From the NCBI RefSeq assembly GCF_022179805.1, contig NZ_BPUO01000006.1, positions 62,001-126,000 on the forward strand: DNA of 64,000 nucleotides. The letters are read 5' to 3'. This document shows, in pieces, positions 46,884-58,039 of the stretch. This stretch comes from Cupriavidus pauculus. GTDB lineage: Bacteria; Pseudomonadota; Gammaproteobacteria; Burkholderiales; Burkholderiaceae. The position numbers and the translations under genes are program-made. The first letter of the stretch is position 1. Every line of letters begins with the position of its first letter. The notes under the pieces are model-generated. The model made no database searches, was not told where the DNA came from, and worked only from the letters and a program-made list of their open reading frames with translations.

Positions 46884-47927
46884 CTAGGGTTTTAACGCCG
46901 CCAGCCAGGCGTCCGCATCGTCGATGCCGAACTCGACCCACATCGGCAAATGGTCGCTCATGCGGTAGGTGCGCCAGTCCTTGAAGCTACGTCCGGGCCG
47001 TGCCTGCCGCTCGGACTGGTAGGCATCTGCATCGGCCAGCCGGTAGATGTGCTCGTACATATCGAACACGCCGGCGCGCCCCGTGGGCGCCATCCGCGAC
47101 AGGCGGCGCAGGTACGCGATCTGGTCGTAGTGCCGGTTCTTGTTGACGTTGGAGCCCGGCACCGACTGCAGCGGCTCCGGCACGACAAACCCGGCCTGGG
47201 TAATGGCCTGCATCGTGACGTCGCCGCGATTGAAGATATTGAAATCGCCGAGCAGGATCAGGTTGCCTGGATCCGCCTTGACGCCCGGCGCCGGTTGCGG
47301 CGCGGCGGTCAGCTTGGCCGCCGCCCGGGCGATGGTCTGGCTGAAGGCCGTGATCTCGGCAAGCCGGCGCCGGTCGTCGGGCTTGCCGGTGCCGTAGTAG
47401 ATATGGACGGTGGCAAGCGTCAGGTACGCCCAGCCCGCCTGAAACCCGGCAAGGTATGGCGAGCGCGCAAGCTGCACCGGAGCCGGCGCAGCGCCGCCCG
47501 GCGTGGGCAGCACCAGTTCGGCGGCCAGCCCGGTGAAGCGCACCTTGCGCCGGTCATAGAGATACGCCATTCGTTCGGCATTGCCCGACACGCCCAGCGT
47601 GACATCGGTCACCAGATAGCCCCACCAGCTGCCAAGCATGGCCTGCAGCCGTTGCAGCGGGTACAGGCCATCCCTCACCTCCTGGATCGCGATCATGTCG
47701 AAGCGGCTCAGGATCTCGGCAATGTAGAGGTACGCCTCGTCGGACCGGTAACCGTACTTGCCGGAATCGAACTCGCGGATATTCCACGTCGCCAGCAGCA
47801 GCGTGTTGGTGGCCGTGCGCGCAGGAATGTCTTGCGCCAGCGCATGCCGCAGGCGCGCCAGGCCGTCGATGGTACGGGCGCGGGCAGCCGTGCCCTCTAT
47901 CCCTTCGATGAACGCGTAGTGGGTCAT
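46884..47927 (-). CDS. Endonuclease/exonuclease/phosphatase (EEP) family protein
   Basis: 347 residues. EEP-fold metal and catalytic motifs are in order: LLATWNIREFDSG (Asn), IAIQEVRDGLYPL (Glu), LILLGDFNIFNRGD (Asp-x-Asn) and YRMSDHLPMWVEF (Asp-His). This supports a Mg-dependent phosphodiesterase or nuclease. There is no signal peptide, so it is probably cytosolic. ATG 47925-47927 was chosen; the frame extends 19 codons further. The substrate, DNA or small phosphodiester, is unknown. Confidence 0.85.
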   Translation of the reverse strand: MTHYAFIEGIEGTAARARTIDGLARLRHALAQDIPARTATNTLLLATWNIREFDSGKYGYRSDEAYLYIAEILSRFDMIAIQEVRDGLYPLQRLQAMLGSWWGYLVTDVTLGVSGNAERMAYLYDRRKVRFTGLAAELVLPTPGGAAPAPVQLARSPYLAGFQAGWAYLTLATVHIYYGTGKPDDRRRLAEITAFSQTIARAAAKLTAAPQPAPGVKADPGNLILLGDFNIFNRGDVTMQAITQAGFVVPEPLQSVPGSNVNKNRHYDQIAYLRRLSRMAPTGRAGVFDMYEHIYRLADADAYQSERQARPGRSFKDWRTYRMSDHLPMWVEFGIDDADAWLAALKP

Positions 47928-48058
47928 GGAACCGGTGGCAGTTGGAAGGCGGCCATCGTCCCGGGCAAGCCATGTTGCCTGCATTGGCCTGCATCAACGC
48001 AGCACGTCGGCCGCGCGAATTCCAGAGGAGTGCGATGCCGCGTCCACACCCGTGACGC

Positions 48059-49571
48059 ATGGAAAAAGCCACGGTTACCGCTGCAGGCGGTCCTGCAATA
48101 GCGCCAACGACGGCGCACGCACAACCCCCGAATTTCGTCCGCAATGACCGGCTCCTGTTCGGCATCGTTCTTGGCGTGATCACGTTCTGGCTCTTCGCGC
48201 AGACCACGCTGAACATCGCCCCCGACATGGGCCGGGATCTCGGCCTGCCACCCACCACCATGAACATCGCCGTCGCGATCACGGCGCTGTTCTCCGGCAT
48301 CTTCATCGTCTTCATGGGCGGCATCGCGGACCGCATTGGCCGCTACCGCTGCACTCGGCTTTGGCCTGAGCATCGTCGGCTCGCTGTTCGTCGCCCTGGC
48401 GCCTTCCGGTACGCTGGCCGCGCCGTGCCTGATCCTCGGGCGTGCGTTGCAGGGCCTGTCGGCGGCGTGCATCATGCCGTCGAGCCTGGCACTGCTCAAG
48501 ACGTACTGGGAAGGCGCGGCACGCCAGCGCGCCATCAGCATCTGGTCGATCGGCTCGTGGGGCGGCTCGGGCGTTTGCGCGATCTTCGGCGGCATGGTAA
48601 CGGCCAATTTTGGCTGGCGCGCGATCTTCTTCACGTCGGTGGTGGCCGCCGTGGCCGGCTTGCTGATGATCCGTGGCACACCCGACAGCCGCGCCGAAGG
48701 CAGGCGCGACGCGAAGATCGACCGCAAGGGCATCCTGACGTTCATGGTCGCGATGATCTCGCTGCAGGTGGTGGTCACCCAGGGCGCCCGCTTTGGCTGG
48801 ACCAGCATCAATACCCTGCTTCTGGCCGCGCTGGTAGTGATCTTCGGCGCGATCTTCCTGCGCCATGAGTCGCGCGCGACCGACCCGTTCATCGATTTCC
48901 GGCTGTTCCGCAATCGCACCTACACCGGCGCGACGATCTCGAACTGCATGCTCAATGGCGTGGCCGGCACGCTGATCGTGGTCATGCAGCTTGTGCAGAT
49001 CGGCGGCAAGCTGACCGCGCAACAGGCCGGCGTGCTGACGATCGGGTTCGCGGTCACGATCATCGGCTTCATCCGCGTCGGTGAAAAGCTGCTGCAGCGC
49101 TTTGGGGCCCGCAAGCCGATGCTGTGGGGCTGCGTGCTGACCGCGGCGTCGGTAATCTGCCTGTCGCTGACGCACCTGACGCTGGTCGACTACAAGATCG
49201 CCGCGATGATCGGCTTTGCGCTGCAGGGCATCGGGCTGGCGTTCTATGCCACGCCGTCCACCGACGCAGCGCTGTCGTCCCTGCCCGAAGCCCAGGCTGG
49301 TGCCGGGGCCGGTATCTACAAGATGGCCTCGTCGCTGGGCGGCGCCTTTGGCGTGGCGATTTCCGCGACCATTTTCACGGCCGTACGTAGCCATCCGGAA
49401 GGCGCATCGCTGCTGGACGGCCTGATCCAGTTCCAGGGCTTGCAGGACGAGGTGGCCGTGCGGTCGGCCGCCATCCTGGCACTGATGTTCAACCTGACCA
49501 TGGTTGTGGTGGCGGCCATCTCGATCATGATGACCATCCCACGCGCCGCCACGAACCGGCCGCACGCATAA
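48059..49571 (+). pseudogene. MFS multidrug transporter (14-TM, EmrB/QacA-like) broken by a frameshift
   Basis: The first part (48059 to about 48348) encodes a soluble tail, two helices (FGIVLGVITFWLFAQTTLN and MNIAVAITALFSGIFIVFMG) and the loop GGIADRIGRYR. The rest continues in the +1 frame from about 48349 to 49571, starting ALGFGLSIVGSLFVALAP and running to the end with the remaining helices. The two halves join cleanly if one base near 48346-48350 is removed. Both parts are otherwise intact, so this is a recent mutation, a sequencing error, or, less likely, programmed frameshifting. The complete protein would export small toxic molecules. Confidence 0.8.
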
Positions 49572-49673
49572 ATCGCTGCACGGAGATCTTCGGAACCACC
49601 CACGGGCTGCCGTAATTCCAACGTAGAATTCGACAGCCGGCGCCCAGCATCGGCGCAATGTCTTTACATCTGG

Positions 49674-50846
49674 ATGTACGTCGATCTCCTTACCCTTTAT
49701 CTTCTCGCGATTGGAACGCTGCTGGCCAGTGCCGGCATGACGTTCTGGGAGCATCGCGCCAACCCGAAGCACAGCAAGGCGTTGCGGATCGTCGCGGCGG
49801 GTTTTGCCACGCTTGCAATTGGTTGCACTGGCGTCCTGTTTCGCCGGGCCGTGCCTGGCGTCATCGGCTCGGCACTGTGCAACCTGGTCATGGTCTGCGG
49901 CTACCTGCTGATTCTCAACGGCATTGCGGCGTTGAGCGGCCGGCGCTATCGGACCAGCGCCGCTGTCGTGCTGGTGGGCATGGCACTGGTTTGGGCAGTA
50001 TCCGGCACTCGCTGGATGGATGTCGTGTGGAATTACGTTAGCGCGTTCCCAATTGCGGTCATCAGTGCCATGACCACGCGGGAGATGCTGCGTTGCGACG
50101 CCATGAAGTCGTTCTTTGCCCGGCACATCATCGTCGCCGTGACCGGCATCCACGCCCTGCTCTACGCTGGCCGGGCCTTCATCCTGCCCTGGCTCGTCGA
50201 CGCCTACGGGCCGACTATGCAGTCGGCGGCCAGCAAGTTCACGATGTACGAAGGGGTGCTGTACTCGGTGATCCTGCCGATGACCATCCTGAAGCTGATC
50301 CGGGAAGACGCCCACGGCCAGTTGCTGAAGGAATCCCAGACCGATTACCTGACCCGCCTCGGCAATCGCCGGTGGTTCTTCGAGCAAGGCGCACGCATTC
50401 TCGACGGCGCGGGCCGCCACGGTCCCGTTGCCGTGCTCGCGTTCGACCTCGACCAGTTCAAGGCCATCAATGACCGATATGGCCACCAGGCCGGCGACGA
50501 GGTGCTGAAGTCCTTTGCGGCCATCGCTGCCAGCGTAGTGGGGCCGGCTGCCCTGCTGGCGCGCATCGGCGGGGAGGAATTTGCAGCGCTGCTGCACGGC
50601 GAGGATGCCCGCCGCGCCAGATCGCTTGGTGAAGCGGTCGCGGCGCAATTTGCCGAGAAGATCTCGAACCGGATGGGCAGCGTCGGCATTCCCGCGACCG
50701 TCAGTATTGGCCTGGCCCAGTTCGAAAACGATGCACCGGCGCTCGGCGATGCACTCGCCGCCGCCGACCGTGCGTTGTACCGCGCCAAGGCACTAGGCGG
50801 AAACCGGCTGGAAATTGCGACATCAGAGCTGTCGACGGTGAATTGA
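49674..50846 (+). CDS. Membrane diguanylate cyclase (GGDEF domain)
   Basis: 390 residues. Six hydrophobic segments lie between about residues 5 and 205. A GGDEF domain follows (about 225-385) with DYLTRLGNRRWFFE, the nucleotide- and metal-binding AFDLDQFKAINDRYGHQAGD, and the active-site motif GGEEF. The residues upstream (LLARIGGEEF) lack the RxxD inhibitory I-site, so product feedback is probably absent. It should make c-di-GMP in response to an unknown membrane signal. The EAL protein at the window start would have the opposite activity. Confidence 0.9.
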   Translation: MYVDLLTLYLLAIGTLLASAGMTFWEHRANPKHSKALRIVAAGFATLAIGCTGVLFRRAVPGVIGSALCNLVMVCGYLLILNGIAALSGRRYRTSAAVVLVGMALVWAVSGTRWMDVVWNYVSAFPIAVISAMTTREMLRCDAMKSFFARHIIVAVTGIHALLYAGRAFILPWLVDAYGPTMQSAASKFTMYEGVLYSVILPMTILKLIREDAHGQLLKESQTDYLTRLGNRRWFFEQGARILDGAGRHGPVAVLAFDLDQFKAINDRYGHQAGDEVLKSFAAIAASVVGPAALLARIGGEEFAALLHGEDARRARSLGEAVAAQFAEKISNRMGSVGIPATVSIGLAQFENDAPALGDALAAADRALYRAKALGGNRLEIATSELSTVN

Positions 50847-50880
50847 TCGGCAACCGGAGCCATCCACGCCGCTGCGAGAC

Positions 50881-50908
50881 AAAAAAAAGCGCCGAACGGC
50901 GCTTTTTT
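50881..50908. terminator. bidirectional Rho-independent terminator
   Basis: A8-GCGCC-GAAC-GGCGC-T6: the stem is flanked by an A run and a T run, so it works for the cyclase gene on the plus strand and for guaA on the minus strand. Confidence 0.92.
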
Positions 50909-50936
50909 CTTGAGCCTGCGAATCACAGGCTGTCGA

Positions 50937-52556
50937 TCATTCCCACTCGATCGTTGCCGGCGGCTTGCCCGACACGTCGTAGACCACCCGGTTCAGCCCG
51001 CGTACTTCGTTGATGATGCGGTTCGAGCAGCGGCCCAGCAGCGCGTACGGCAGGTGCGCCCAGTGTGCGGTCATGAAGTCCGTGGTCTGCACGGCGCGCA
51101 GCGCCACGACGTAGTCGTACGTGCGGCCATCGCCCATCACGCCCACCGACTTCACCGGCAGGAACACCGCAAAAGCCTGGCTGGTCAGGTCGTACCAGCT
51201 CTTGCCGACTTGATTCGACTCGCACAGCCCCGCTGCGGCGTCCTGCTCCGTGGCGATGGTCTTGCGCAGTTCCTCGATGAAGATCGCATCGGCGCGGCGC
51301 AGCAGGTCAGCGTATTCGAGCTTCACTTCGCCAAGGATACGCACGCCCAGGCCGGGACCCGGGAACGGATGGCGGTAGACCATCTCCGGCGGCAGGCCCA
51401 GCGCCACGCCCAGTTCGCGGACTTCATCCTTGAACAGGTCGCGCAGCGGTTCCAGCAGCTTCAGGCCCAGCGTCTCGGGCAGGCCACCCACGTTGTGGTG
51501 GCTCTTGATCGTGGTCGCTTTCTTGGTCTTGGTGCCGCCCGATTCCACCACGTCCGGGTAGATCGTGCCCTGCGCCAGCCACTTGGCGTTGCTCAGCTTC
51601 TTCGCTTCGGCCTGGAACACCTCAACGAATTCGCGGCCGATGATCTTGCGCTTCTGCTCGGGGTCGGTTACGCCGGCCAGATGGCCCAGGAACTGCCCCG
51701 CGGCATCGATATGGACGACCTTGGCGTGCAGGCGGCCCGCGAACATGTCCATCACCATCTTGCCTTCGTCCAGGCGCAGCAGCCCATGGTCGACGAACAC
51801 GCAGGTCAGCTGGTCGCCAATGGCGCGATGGATCAGCGCGGCAGCCACCGACGAATCGACGCCACCGGACAGGCCCAGGATCACCTCTTCGTCACCCACC
51901 TGCTCGCGGATATTCGCCACGGCTTCGGCGATATGGTCGCGCATCACCCAGTCGGCCTTCGTGCCGCAGATCTGCAGCACGAAGCGTTCGATCATCTCGC
52001 GGCCCTTGGCCGTGTGCGTGACTTCCGGATGGAACTGCACGCCGTAGTAGCCGCGCGCCTCGTCGGCCATGCCGGCGATTGGGCAGCTCGGCGTCGACGC
52101 CATCAGCTTGAAGCCGTCCGGCAGTGCCGTGACCTTGTCGCCGTGGCTCATCCAGACCTTCAGCATGCCGTGGCCTTCGGGTGTGCTGAAATCCTCCACA
52201 CCCTTGAGCAGGTTCGTGTGGCCATGGGCGCGGACCTCGGCGTAGCCGAACTCGCGCGAATCGCTCCATTCCACCTTGCCGCCCAGTTGCACAGCCATGG
52301 TCTGCATGCCATAGCAGATGCCCAGCACCGGCACGCCCAGATCCCACACGGCCTGCGGCGCGCGCAGCTGGTGGTCTTCGTAGGTGCTGGCGTGGCTGCC
52401 GGACAGGATGACGCCCTTCGGCGCGAACTCGCGGACGAATTCGTCGGTGACGTCGTTCGGATGGATTTCGCAGTAGACGTGCGCTTCGCGGACACGGCGG
52501 GCGATCAGCTGCGTGACTTGCGAACCGAAATCAAGAATGAGGATTTTGTCGTGCAT
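50937..52556 (-). CDS. guaA: GMP synthase (glutamine-hydrolysing) GuaA
   Basis: 539 residues. The class I GATase domain (about 1-200) has the nucleophilic Cys in [10 protein letters not shown] (about 83) and FHPEVTHT. The ATP-pyrophosphatase domain (about 205-410) has the PP-loop [15 protein letters not shown], and the C-terminal dimerisation domain ends PPATIEWE. It converts XMP to GMP. Its start overlaps the end of the membrane-protein gene by 26 bases, and guaB lies further upstream on the same strand, making a guaB-x-guaA operon. Confidence 0.96.
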   Translation of the reverse strand: MHDKILILDFGSQVTQLIARRVREAHVYCEIHPNDVTDEFVREFAPKGVILSGSHASTYEDHQLRAPQAVWDLGVPVLGICYGMQTMAVQLGGKVEWSDSREFGYAEVRAHGHTNLLKGVEDFSTPEGHGMLKVWMSHGDKVTALPDGFKLMASTPSCPIAGMADEARGYYGVQFHPEVTHTAKGREMIERFVLQICGTKADWVMRDHIAEAVANIREQVGDEEVILGLSGGVDSSVAAALIHRAIGDQLTCVFVDHGLLRLDEGKMVMDMFAGRLHAKVVHIDAAGQFLGHLAGVTDPEQKRKIIGREFVEVFQAEAKKLSNAKWLAQGTIYPDVVESGGTKTKKATTIKSHHNVGGLPETLGLKLLEPLRDLFKDEVRELGVALGLPPEMVYRHPFPGPGLGVRILGEVKLEYADLLRRADAIFIEELRKTIATEQDAAAGLCESNQVGKSWYDLTSQAFAVFLPVKSVGVMGDGRTYDYVVALRAVQTTDFMTAHWAHLPYALLGRCSNRIINEVRGLNRVVYDVSGKPPATIEWE

Positions 52557-53205
52557 GATTGGCAGTGGGCAGTGCGTCCGGATCGGGTTCGGGCATCACC
52601 TCCGTGCCCGGGCCATAGCCGGGCGGCGGCGTGATGACCGGCTCGCGCCGGTATTCGGGGGATGCGGGGGACGTGGCCGGGCGCGCCGGGCGGCCCACGC
52701 CGCTTTCGGCAACGTCGGTCACGTCGCTTACGTCAGTAACGTCATTCGGATAGTAGACACCGGCCGCGCGCGCTTCGCGGTCAGCCTTTGCCTGCTCAGC
52801 AAGTGCCCGTTCGCGCAGCCGCACCTTCTTGGCCGACGGGATCTGCACGATGGCAAAGATCAGCAGCATGGCCGCCAGCGTCAGCAGCCAGATCTTGCCG
52901 GCCGGCTGTACGGGCATGTCCAGGAACAGCGTCCAGGCAGCGATCAGTATCGCGCTGGCCAGGTTGACCAGGCCGGCAACACGCGCCACCGCCACGGTCA
53001 TATGGCCGTTGAACGTGGCCGTGAACAGCAACCAGGACATGCCAAGTGTTGCCACGCCCAGCAGTTGCCCGAACAGGGCCGGCTCCGGCACCGGCAGTTG
53101 CAGCGCGGCGTACAGCGTGGTGAACGGCGACATCAGCAGCAGCAGGCCAAGCAGCAAGTCGAGCAGCGCATCGAAGAACAACACGGCTCGCAGCAATACC
53201 TTCAT
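52531..53205 (-). CDS. Four-helix membrane protein between guaB and guaA
   Basis: 224 residues. Four hydrophobic helices: about 6-26 ([20 protein letters not shown]), 45-65, 75-95 and 104-122. A charged cytosolic stretch follows, then a disordered tail with the short repeat [13 protein letters not shown] and a Pro-rich end. No named family was recognised. It sits 97 bases after guaB and overlaps guaA by 26 bases, so it is co-expressed with purine genes, but nothing in the sequence explains why. Confidence 0.8.
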   Translation of the reverse strand: MKVLLRAVLFFDALLDLLLGLLLLMSPFTTLYAALQLPVPEPALFGQLLGVATLGMSWLLFTATFNGHMTVAVARVAGLVNLASAILIAAWTLFLDMPVQPAGKIWLLTLAAMLLIFAIVQIPSAKKVRLRERALAEQAKADREARAAGVYYPNDVTDVSDVTDVAESGVGRPARPATSPASPEYRREPVITPPPGYGPGTEVMPEPDPDALPTANHARQNPHS

Positions 53206-53302
53206 GTGCGCTCCTTATTGCGGCGCGGCCGCGCAGGCCCCGTCAACCTCGACAGAACCGGCGCGGCCGTGGTGCCCGATATCCGGGCAGGCCAGATCGA
53301 CA

Positions 53303-54798
<1,496 letters not shown>

Positions 54799-54880
54799 CA
54801 GGAATGCAGGATTTGCTGATGCGTTGTTGCAAGTGGTTTGCTATTCTCGGCCACCTTTTTCAACCAGGCATCTGTGGACC

Positions 54881-55843
54881 ATGGGAATCGGCGTGTTGTG
54901 CGGCCTGCTAGCCGGCGCATTCTGGGGGATGGTGTTTATCGCCCCCAAGCTGCTGCCGGTATTTTCGCCATGGGAACTGGCGATCGGCAGATACCTGGCC
55001 TATGGCCTGGTGGCATGCGTGGCGGCGCTGCCGCTGATGCGGCGCATCGCGCGCAAGCTGACCCGCGCCAACTGCGTGGCGCTGCTGCGGCAGGCCTTTA
55101 CCGGCAACCTGCTCTATTACGTGCTGCTGGCGTTCGGCGTGCAGCTTGCCGGCGTGGGCCCCACCTCGCTGATCATCGGCATCCTGCCCATCTCGGTCAC
55201 ACTGATGGGCAGGCGTGACCACGGTGCCGTGCCGCTGCGCCGGCTCGTGCTGCCGCTGCTGGTAGTAGCTGCCGGCATCGCCTGCATCAATATCGACCTG
55301 TTTGGCGGCGGTGGCGCCGCGCACGGGGCCGCGGCGGCGGACGCCACGATCCGGCCGGTGTGGCAGAAGATCGCCGGGGTGGTCTGCGCGGTGGGTGCGC
55401 TGATCTGCTGGACGCTGTACGCCGTGGACAACGCGCGTTACCTGCAGCGCCATCCGCATTTCAGTGGCAACGAGTGGTCCGCTCTGTATGGCCTGTCCAC
55501 CGGACTGGTGTCGCTGGTGCTGGCGGCAATCGGCTGGGCGGCGTTCGGCGACACCCTGACGGCACCCGGCAATGGCCGCGACTGGCAGTGGTTCTGGACA
55601 GTCAATGCGGCCGTGGCGCTGGGAGCGTCGCTAATTGGCAACAATCTCTGGAACATTTCCAGCCGCCGGCTGCCACTGACGCTGTCGGGCCAGATGATCG
55701 TATTCGAGACGCTGTTCGCGCTGGCATACGGGTTTGTGTTCGATCACCGCTGGCCAAGGCCACTGGAAATGGCGGCCATCGTGTTGCTGATGGTCGGCGT
55801 GGCCTGGTCCGTACGCTTGCATGCGACGGACAAGTCTCAGTAG
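54881..55843 (+). CDS. DMT-superfamily (EamA-type) transporter
   Basis: 320 residues with about ten hydrophobic helices in two EamA halves, beginning GIGVLCGLLAGAFWGMVFIA and ending PLEMAAIVLLMVGVAWSVRL. A longer cytosolic or periplasmic loop after helix 5 is Gly/Ala-rich. The frame is open far upstream opposite guaB, so the start was set at ATG 54881, where the first helix begins. The substrate is unknown; such proteins export amino acids or metabolites. Confidence 0.85.
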   Translation: MGIGVLCGLLAGAFWGMVFIAPKLLPVFSPWELAIGRYLAYGLVACVAALPLMRRIARKLTRANCVALLRQAFTGNLLYYVLLAFGVQLAGVGPTSLIIGILPISVTLMGRRDHGAVPLRRLVLPLLVVAAGIACINIDLFGGGGAAHGAAAADATIRPVWQKIAGVVCAVGALICWTLYAVDNARYLQRHPHFSGNEWSALYGLSTGLVSLVLAAIGWAAFGDTLTAPGNGRDWQWFWTVNAAVALGASLIGNNLWNISSRRLPLTLSGQMIVFETLFALAYGFVFDHRWPRPLEMAAIVLLMVGVAWSVRLHATDKSQ

Positions 55844-55935
55844 ACTAGCGTTCAATGCCGCAGGGGTCACACCGTTGTCAACCCCACTGGCGTCTAATGC
55901 CCACGCAACCCGCTCGACCTGTTCACGCCTTCGCC

Positions 55936-56499
55936 ATGAAACGATCGTCCGCGCTGTACCTGCTGATTGCCGCCAGCCTTGCCATTCCCGGCACCGCCTT
56001 CTCCCAGTGGCAATGGAAGGACGCCAATGGCCGCACGGTCTACAGCGACGTTCCGCCGCCGCCATCCATCCCCGAACGCGCGATCCTGTCCGCCCCGGGC
56101 CGCATGGCAGGCACCTACCGGCCGATCGAGAACGAGACGGCAAAGGGCGACATCAAGGGTGAGATGAAGGGCGATGGCCGCGCGCCCGCGGGTGCACCGC
56201 GCATGCAGGCGGTCAGCGCCAAGGGCAAGTCCGACAAGCCGACCGATTCTGACGAGGCGTTCCGCGAGCGCCGCGATGCCCGCATCAAGGCCGATCTGGA
56301 CGCCGCTACCAAGGAACGTGAACAACTGGCGCGCGACGAACGGTGCCAGCAGATGCGCAACTACGCCACCGGGCTAAGCGCCGGAGTTCGCGCGTCAAGA
56401 TCGGGCGCCGACGGCACTCCGGAGCGCCTGAACGATGATCAGCGCGCCGCCGAACTGGCTCGCACGAACGATTCCATCAACCAGCATTGCACCAGCTGA
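55936..56499 (+). CDS. DUF4124 exported protein
   Basis: 187 residues. A signal peptide (about 1-23, LYLLIAASLAIPGTAFS) is followed directly by the short DUF4124 motif QWKDANGRTVYSDVPPPPS. The remainder is charged and probably helical, with Lys/Asp-rich segments (EAFRERRDARIKADLDAATK) and two Cys. ATG 55936 places the signal peptide first; the frame continues upstream to 55855. DUF4124 proteins are periplasmic with unknown function. Confidence 0.82.
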   Translation: MKRSSALYLLIAASLAIPGTAFSQWQWKDANGRTVYSDVPPPPSIPERAILSAPGRMAGTYRPIENETAKGDIKGEMKGDGRAPAGAPRMQAVSAKGKSDKPTDSDEAFRERRDARIKADLDAATKEREQLARDERCQQMRNYATGLSAGVRASRSGADGTPERLNDDQRAAELARTNDSINQHCTS

Positions 56500-56548
56500 T
56501 GGCCTGAGGCGCCTGGAACCGGACGGCCCGAGCCCCGGATAATCCAGT

Positions 56549-56905
56549 TCAGGCGCCCTGCCCGCCTCCACCCCGCCACTTCAAGCCCTCGCGCACACCG
56601 GTCGCACGGGTCTTCTGCACCCGCTTGCGGCGCGCCGTCTTGGGATCTGCGGTCAGGATCCGGTAGACCTCCACCCGATCACCTTCGCGCACCACGGTAT
56701 CGAGCGTCTTGAGCTTGCCGTAGATGCCCACGCGCATCGTGGTGGGATCCACTTCGCGGTACTCGTCGGTCAATCCGCTCGACTGGATCGCCGCGACAAT
56801 GGTCGTGCCGGCCGGAACATCGACGGACTTCAGGAACGCCGCATCCGGGCGCGCATAGCAAACGGAAACACGCACCGTTGGCAGCGTTTCAGCCTTGCTT
56901 GGCAT
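56549..56905 (-). CDS. rnfH: RnfH family protein (UPF0125, PasI-like)
   Basis: 118 residues. This is a beta-grasp protein of the RnfH/UPF0125 family: VRVSVCYARPDAAFLKSVDV, then GLTDEYREVDPTTMRVGIYG and EGDRVEVYRILTADPKTARRKR. In Escherichia coli the RatA-RnfH pair was described as the PasT-PasI stress module, though its toxin-antitoxin character is disputed. The start overlaps the end of ratA by 17 bases, so they are translationally coupled. A longer frame upstream is a ratA shadow. Confidence 0.88.
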   Translation of the reverse strand: MPSKAETLPTVRVSVCYARPDAAFLKSVDVPAGTTIVAAIQSSGLTDEYREVDPTTMRVGIYGKLKTLDTVVREGDRVEVYRILTADPKTARRKRVQKTRATGVREGLKWRGGGGQGA

Positions 56906-57329
56906 AAACCACCTCTGCGCGTTTGACGAACGCATCGACAAACGTATTGGCAATGACGCTGAAGGCCGGGCCGATGATCTTTTCGAGGAGGATGCTCGAA
57001 AACTCGTAATGCAGGTGGAATTCGATCTTGCACGCATCGGCGCGCAGCGGCGTGAACCGCCAGGATCCATTGAAGGTCTTGAAAGGACCGTCGGCGAACG
57101 TCATATCGATACGAGTCGGCCGCTCCTGGGTATTGCGCGTGTGAAAGTACTGCTTGATGCCGCTGAAGTGGATATGGATCTTGGCATCGAGCAGCGTATC
57201 GGTCTGCTCGAAGACTTCCACGCCACCACACCATGGCAGGAACTTGGGATAGTCCTCCACGCGGGTAACCAGGTCATACATCTGTTCGGCCGAGAAACCG
57301 AGCAGGACGGATTTATGGACGTCTGCCAT
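56889..57329 (-). CDS. ratA: RatA/PasT START-domain protein (COQ10-like)
   Basis: 146 residues with a complete START/polyketide-cyclase fold: SVLLGFSAEQMYDLVTRVED, YPKFLPWCGGVEV, FNGSWRFTPL and a C-terminal helix FVDAFVKRAEVVY. Relatives either inhibit 70S assembly (RatA) or act as ubiquinone-binding COQ10 homologues; the sequence does not decide. It is divergent from smpB, a neighbourhood kept across proteobacteria, and is coupled to rnfH. Confidence 0.88.
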   Translation of the reverse strand: MADVHKSVLLGFSAEQMYDLVTRVEDYPKFLPWCGGVEVFEQTDTLLDAKIHIHFSGIKQYFHTRNTQERPTRIDMTFADGPFKTFNGSWRFTPLRADACKIEFHLHYEFSSILLEKIIGPAFSVIANTFVDAFVKRAEVVYAKQG

Positions 57330-57378
57330 GTATAGGGATTGCCGGTGCCCCCGGGGCTGGGCCGGGCCGGGGCGGTTT

Positions 57379-57398
57379 GCTAAAATCCGAATTTTAGC
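57379..57398. promoter_or_regulatory. palindrome in the smpB/ratA spacer with -10-like arms
   Basis: GCTAAAAT / ATTTTAGC, 8-base perfect arms with a 4-base centre. Each arm contains a TAAAAT -10-like hexamer, one per strand, which would give symmetric divergent promoters. Good -35 hexamers are not evident. Confidence 0.4.
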
Positions 57399-57516
57399 CG
57401 ACAGCCGCGAACACGGCACGCCCGGGTACGCAGGGGCGCCGCCATGTTGCCATGCACACGGCCACCGCACCGCCTGTGCGGCCAAGTCGGACCACATTTA
57501 GGAACTCACCTCCCGC

Positions 57517-57969
57517 ATGACGATTGCTGACAACAAGAAGGCCTTTTTCGACTACTTCATAGAAGAACGCTATGAAGCCGGAATCGTGCTGGAGGGCTGG
57601 GAAGTCAAGGCGATCCGCGCCAACCGCGTGCAGATCAAGGAAGGCTATGTGGTCATCCGCAACGCCGAAATGTTCCTGATCGGCGCGCATATCAGTCCGC
57701 TACAGAGCGCTTCCACGCACGTCAATCCCGATCCGGTACGCACGCGCAAGCTGCTGCTCAACGCCGACGAAATCAAGAAACTGATTGGCAAGGTGGAACA
57801 ACGCGGCTATACGCTGGTGCCGCTGAACCTGCATTACACGCGCGGCCGCGTCAAATGCGAAATTGGCCTCGGCAAGGGCAAGAAGCAGTTCGACAAACGG
57901 GAAACCGAGAAGAATCGCGACTGGCAGCGGGAAAAAGCCCGCTTGATGAAGGGCGACTCGAAAGAGTGA
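57517..57969 (+). CDS. smpB: SsrA-binding protein SmpB
   Basis: 150 residues. The OB-like barrel starts [20 protein letters not shown], with [19 protein letters not shown] and [20 protein letters not shown]. The basic C-terminal tail ([20 protein letters not shown]) enters the ribosomal mRNA channel. SmpB brings tmRNA to stalled ribosomes. The tmRNA gene itself was not found in the window. Confidence 0.96.
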   Translation: MTIADNKKAFFDYFIEERYEAGIVLEGWEVKAIRANRVQIKEGYVVIRNAEMFLIGAHISPLQSASTHVNPDPVRTRKLLLNADEIKKLIGKVEQRGYTLVPLNLHYTRGRVKCEIGLGKGKKQFDKRETEKNRDWQREKARLMKGDSKE

Positions 57970-57980
57970 CGCAAATACAA

Positions 57981-58006
57981 AACGGAGGCCACGGCCTCCG
58001 TTTTTA
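57981..58006 (+). terminator. Rho-independent terminator after smpB
   Basis: ACGGAGGCC / GGCCTCCGT stem (tip pairs probably open) followed by TTTTTATT. Confidence 0.9.
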
Positions 58007-58039
58007 TTGGATCGTATCGTTGGATCGGTCGCTCCGGAA

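Noticed and set aside
48336..48345. Independent short MFS gene starting at TTG 48336
   Set aside because: It would lack the first helices, which are present just upstream in the other frame, so a frameshifted single gene explains the data better.
56549..57329. Classical toxin-antitoxin module
   Set aside because: ratA-rnfH is a core gene pair found in most proteobacteria; the toxin-antitoxin role is disputed and nothing here supports it further.
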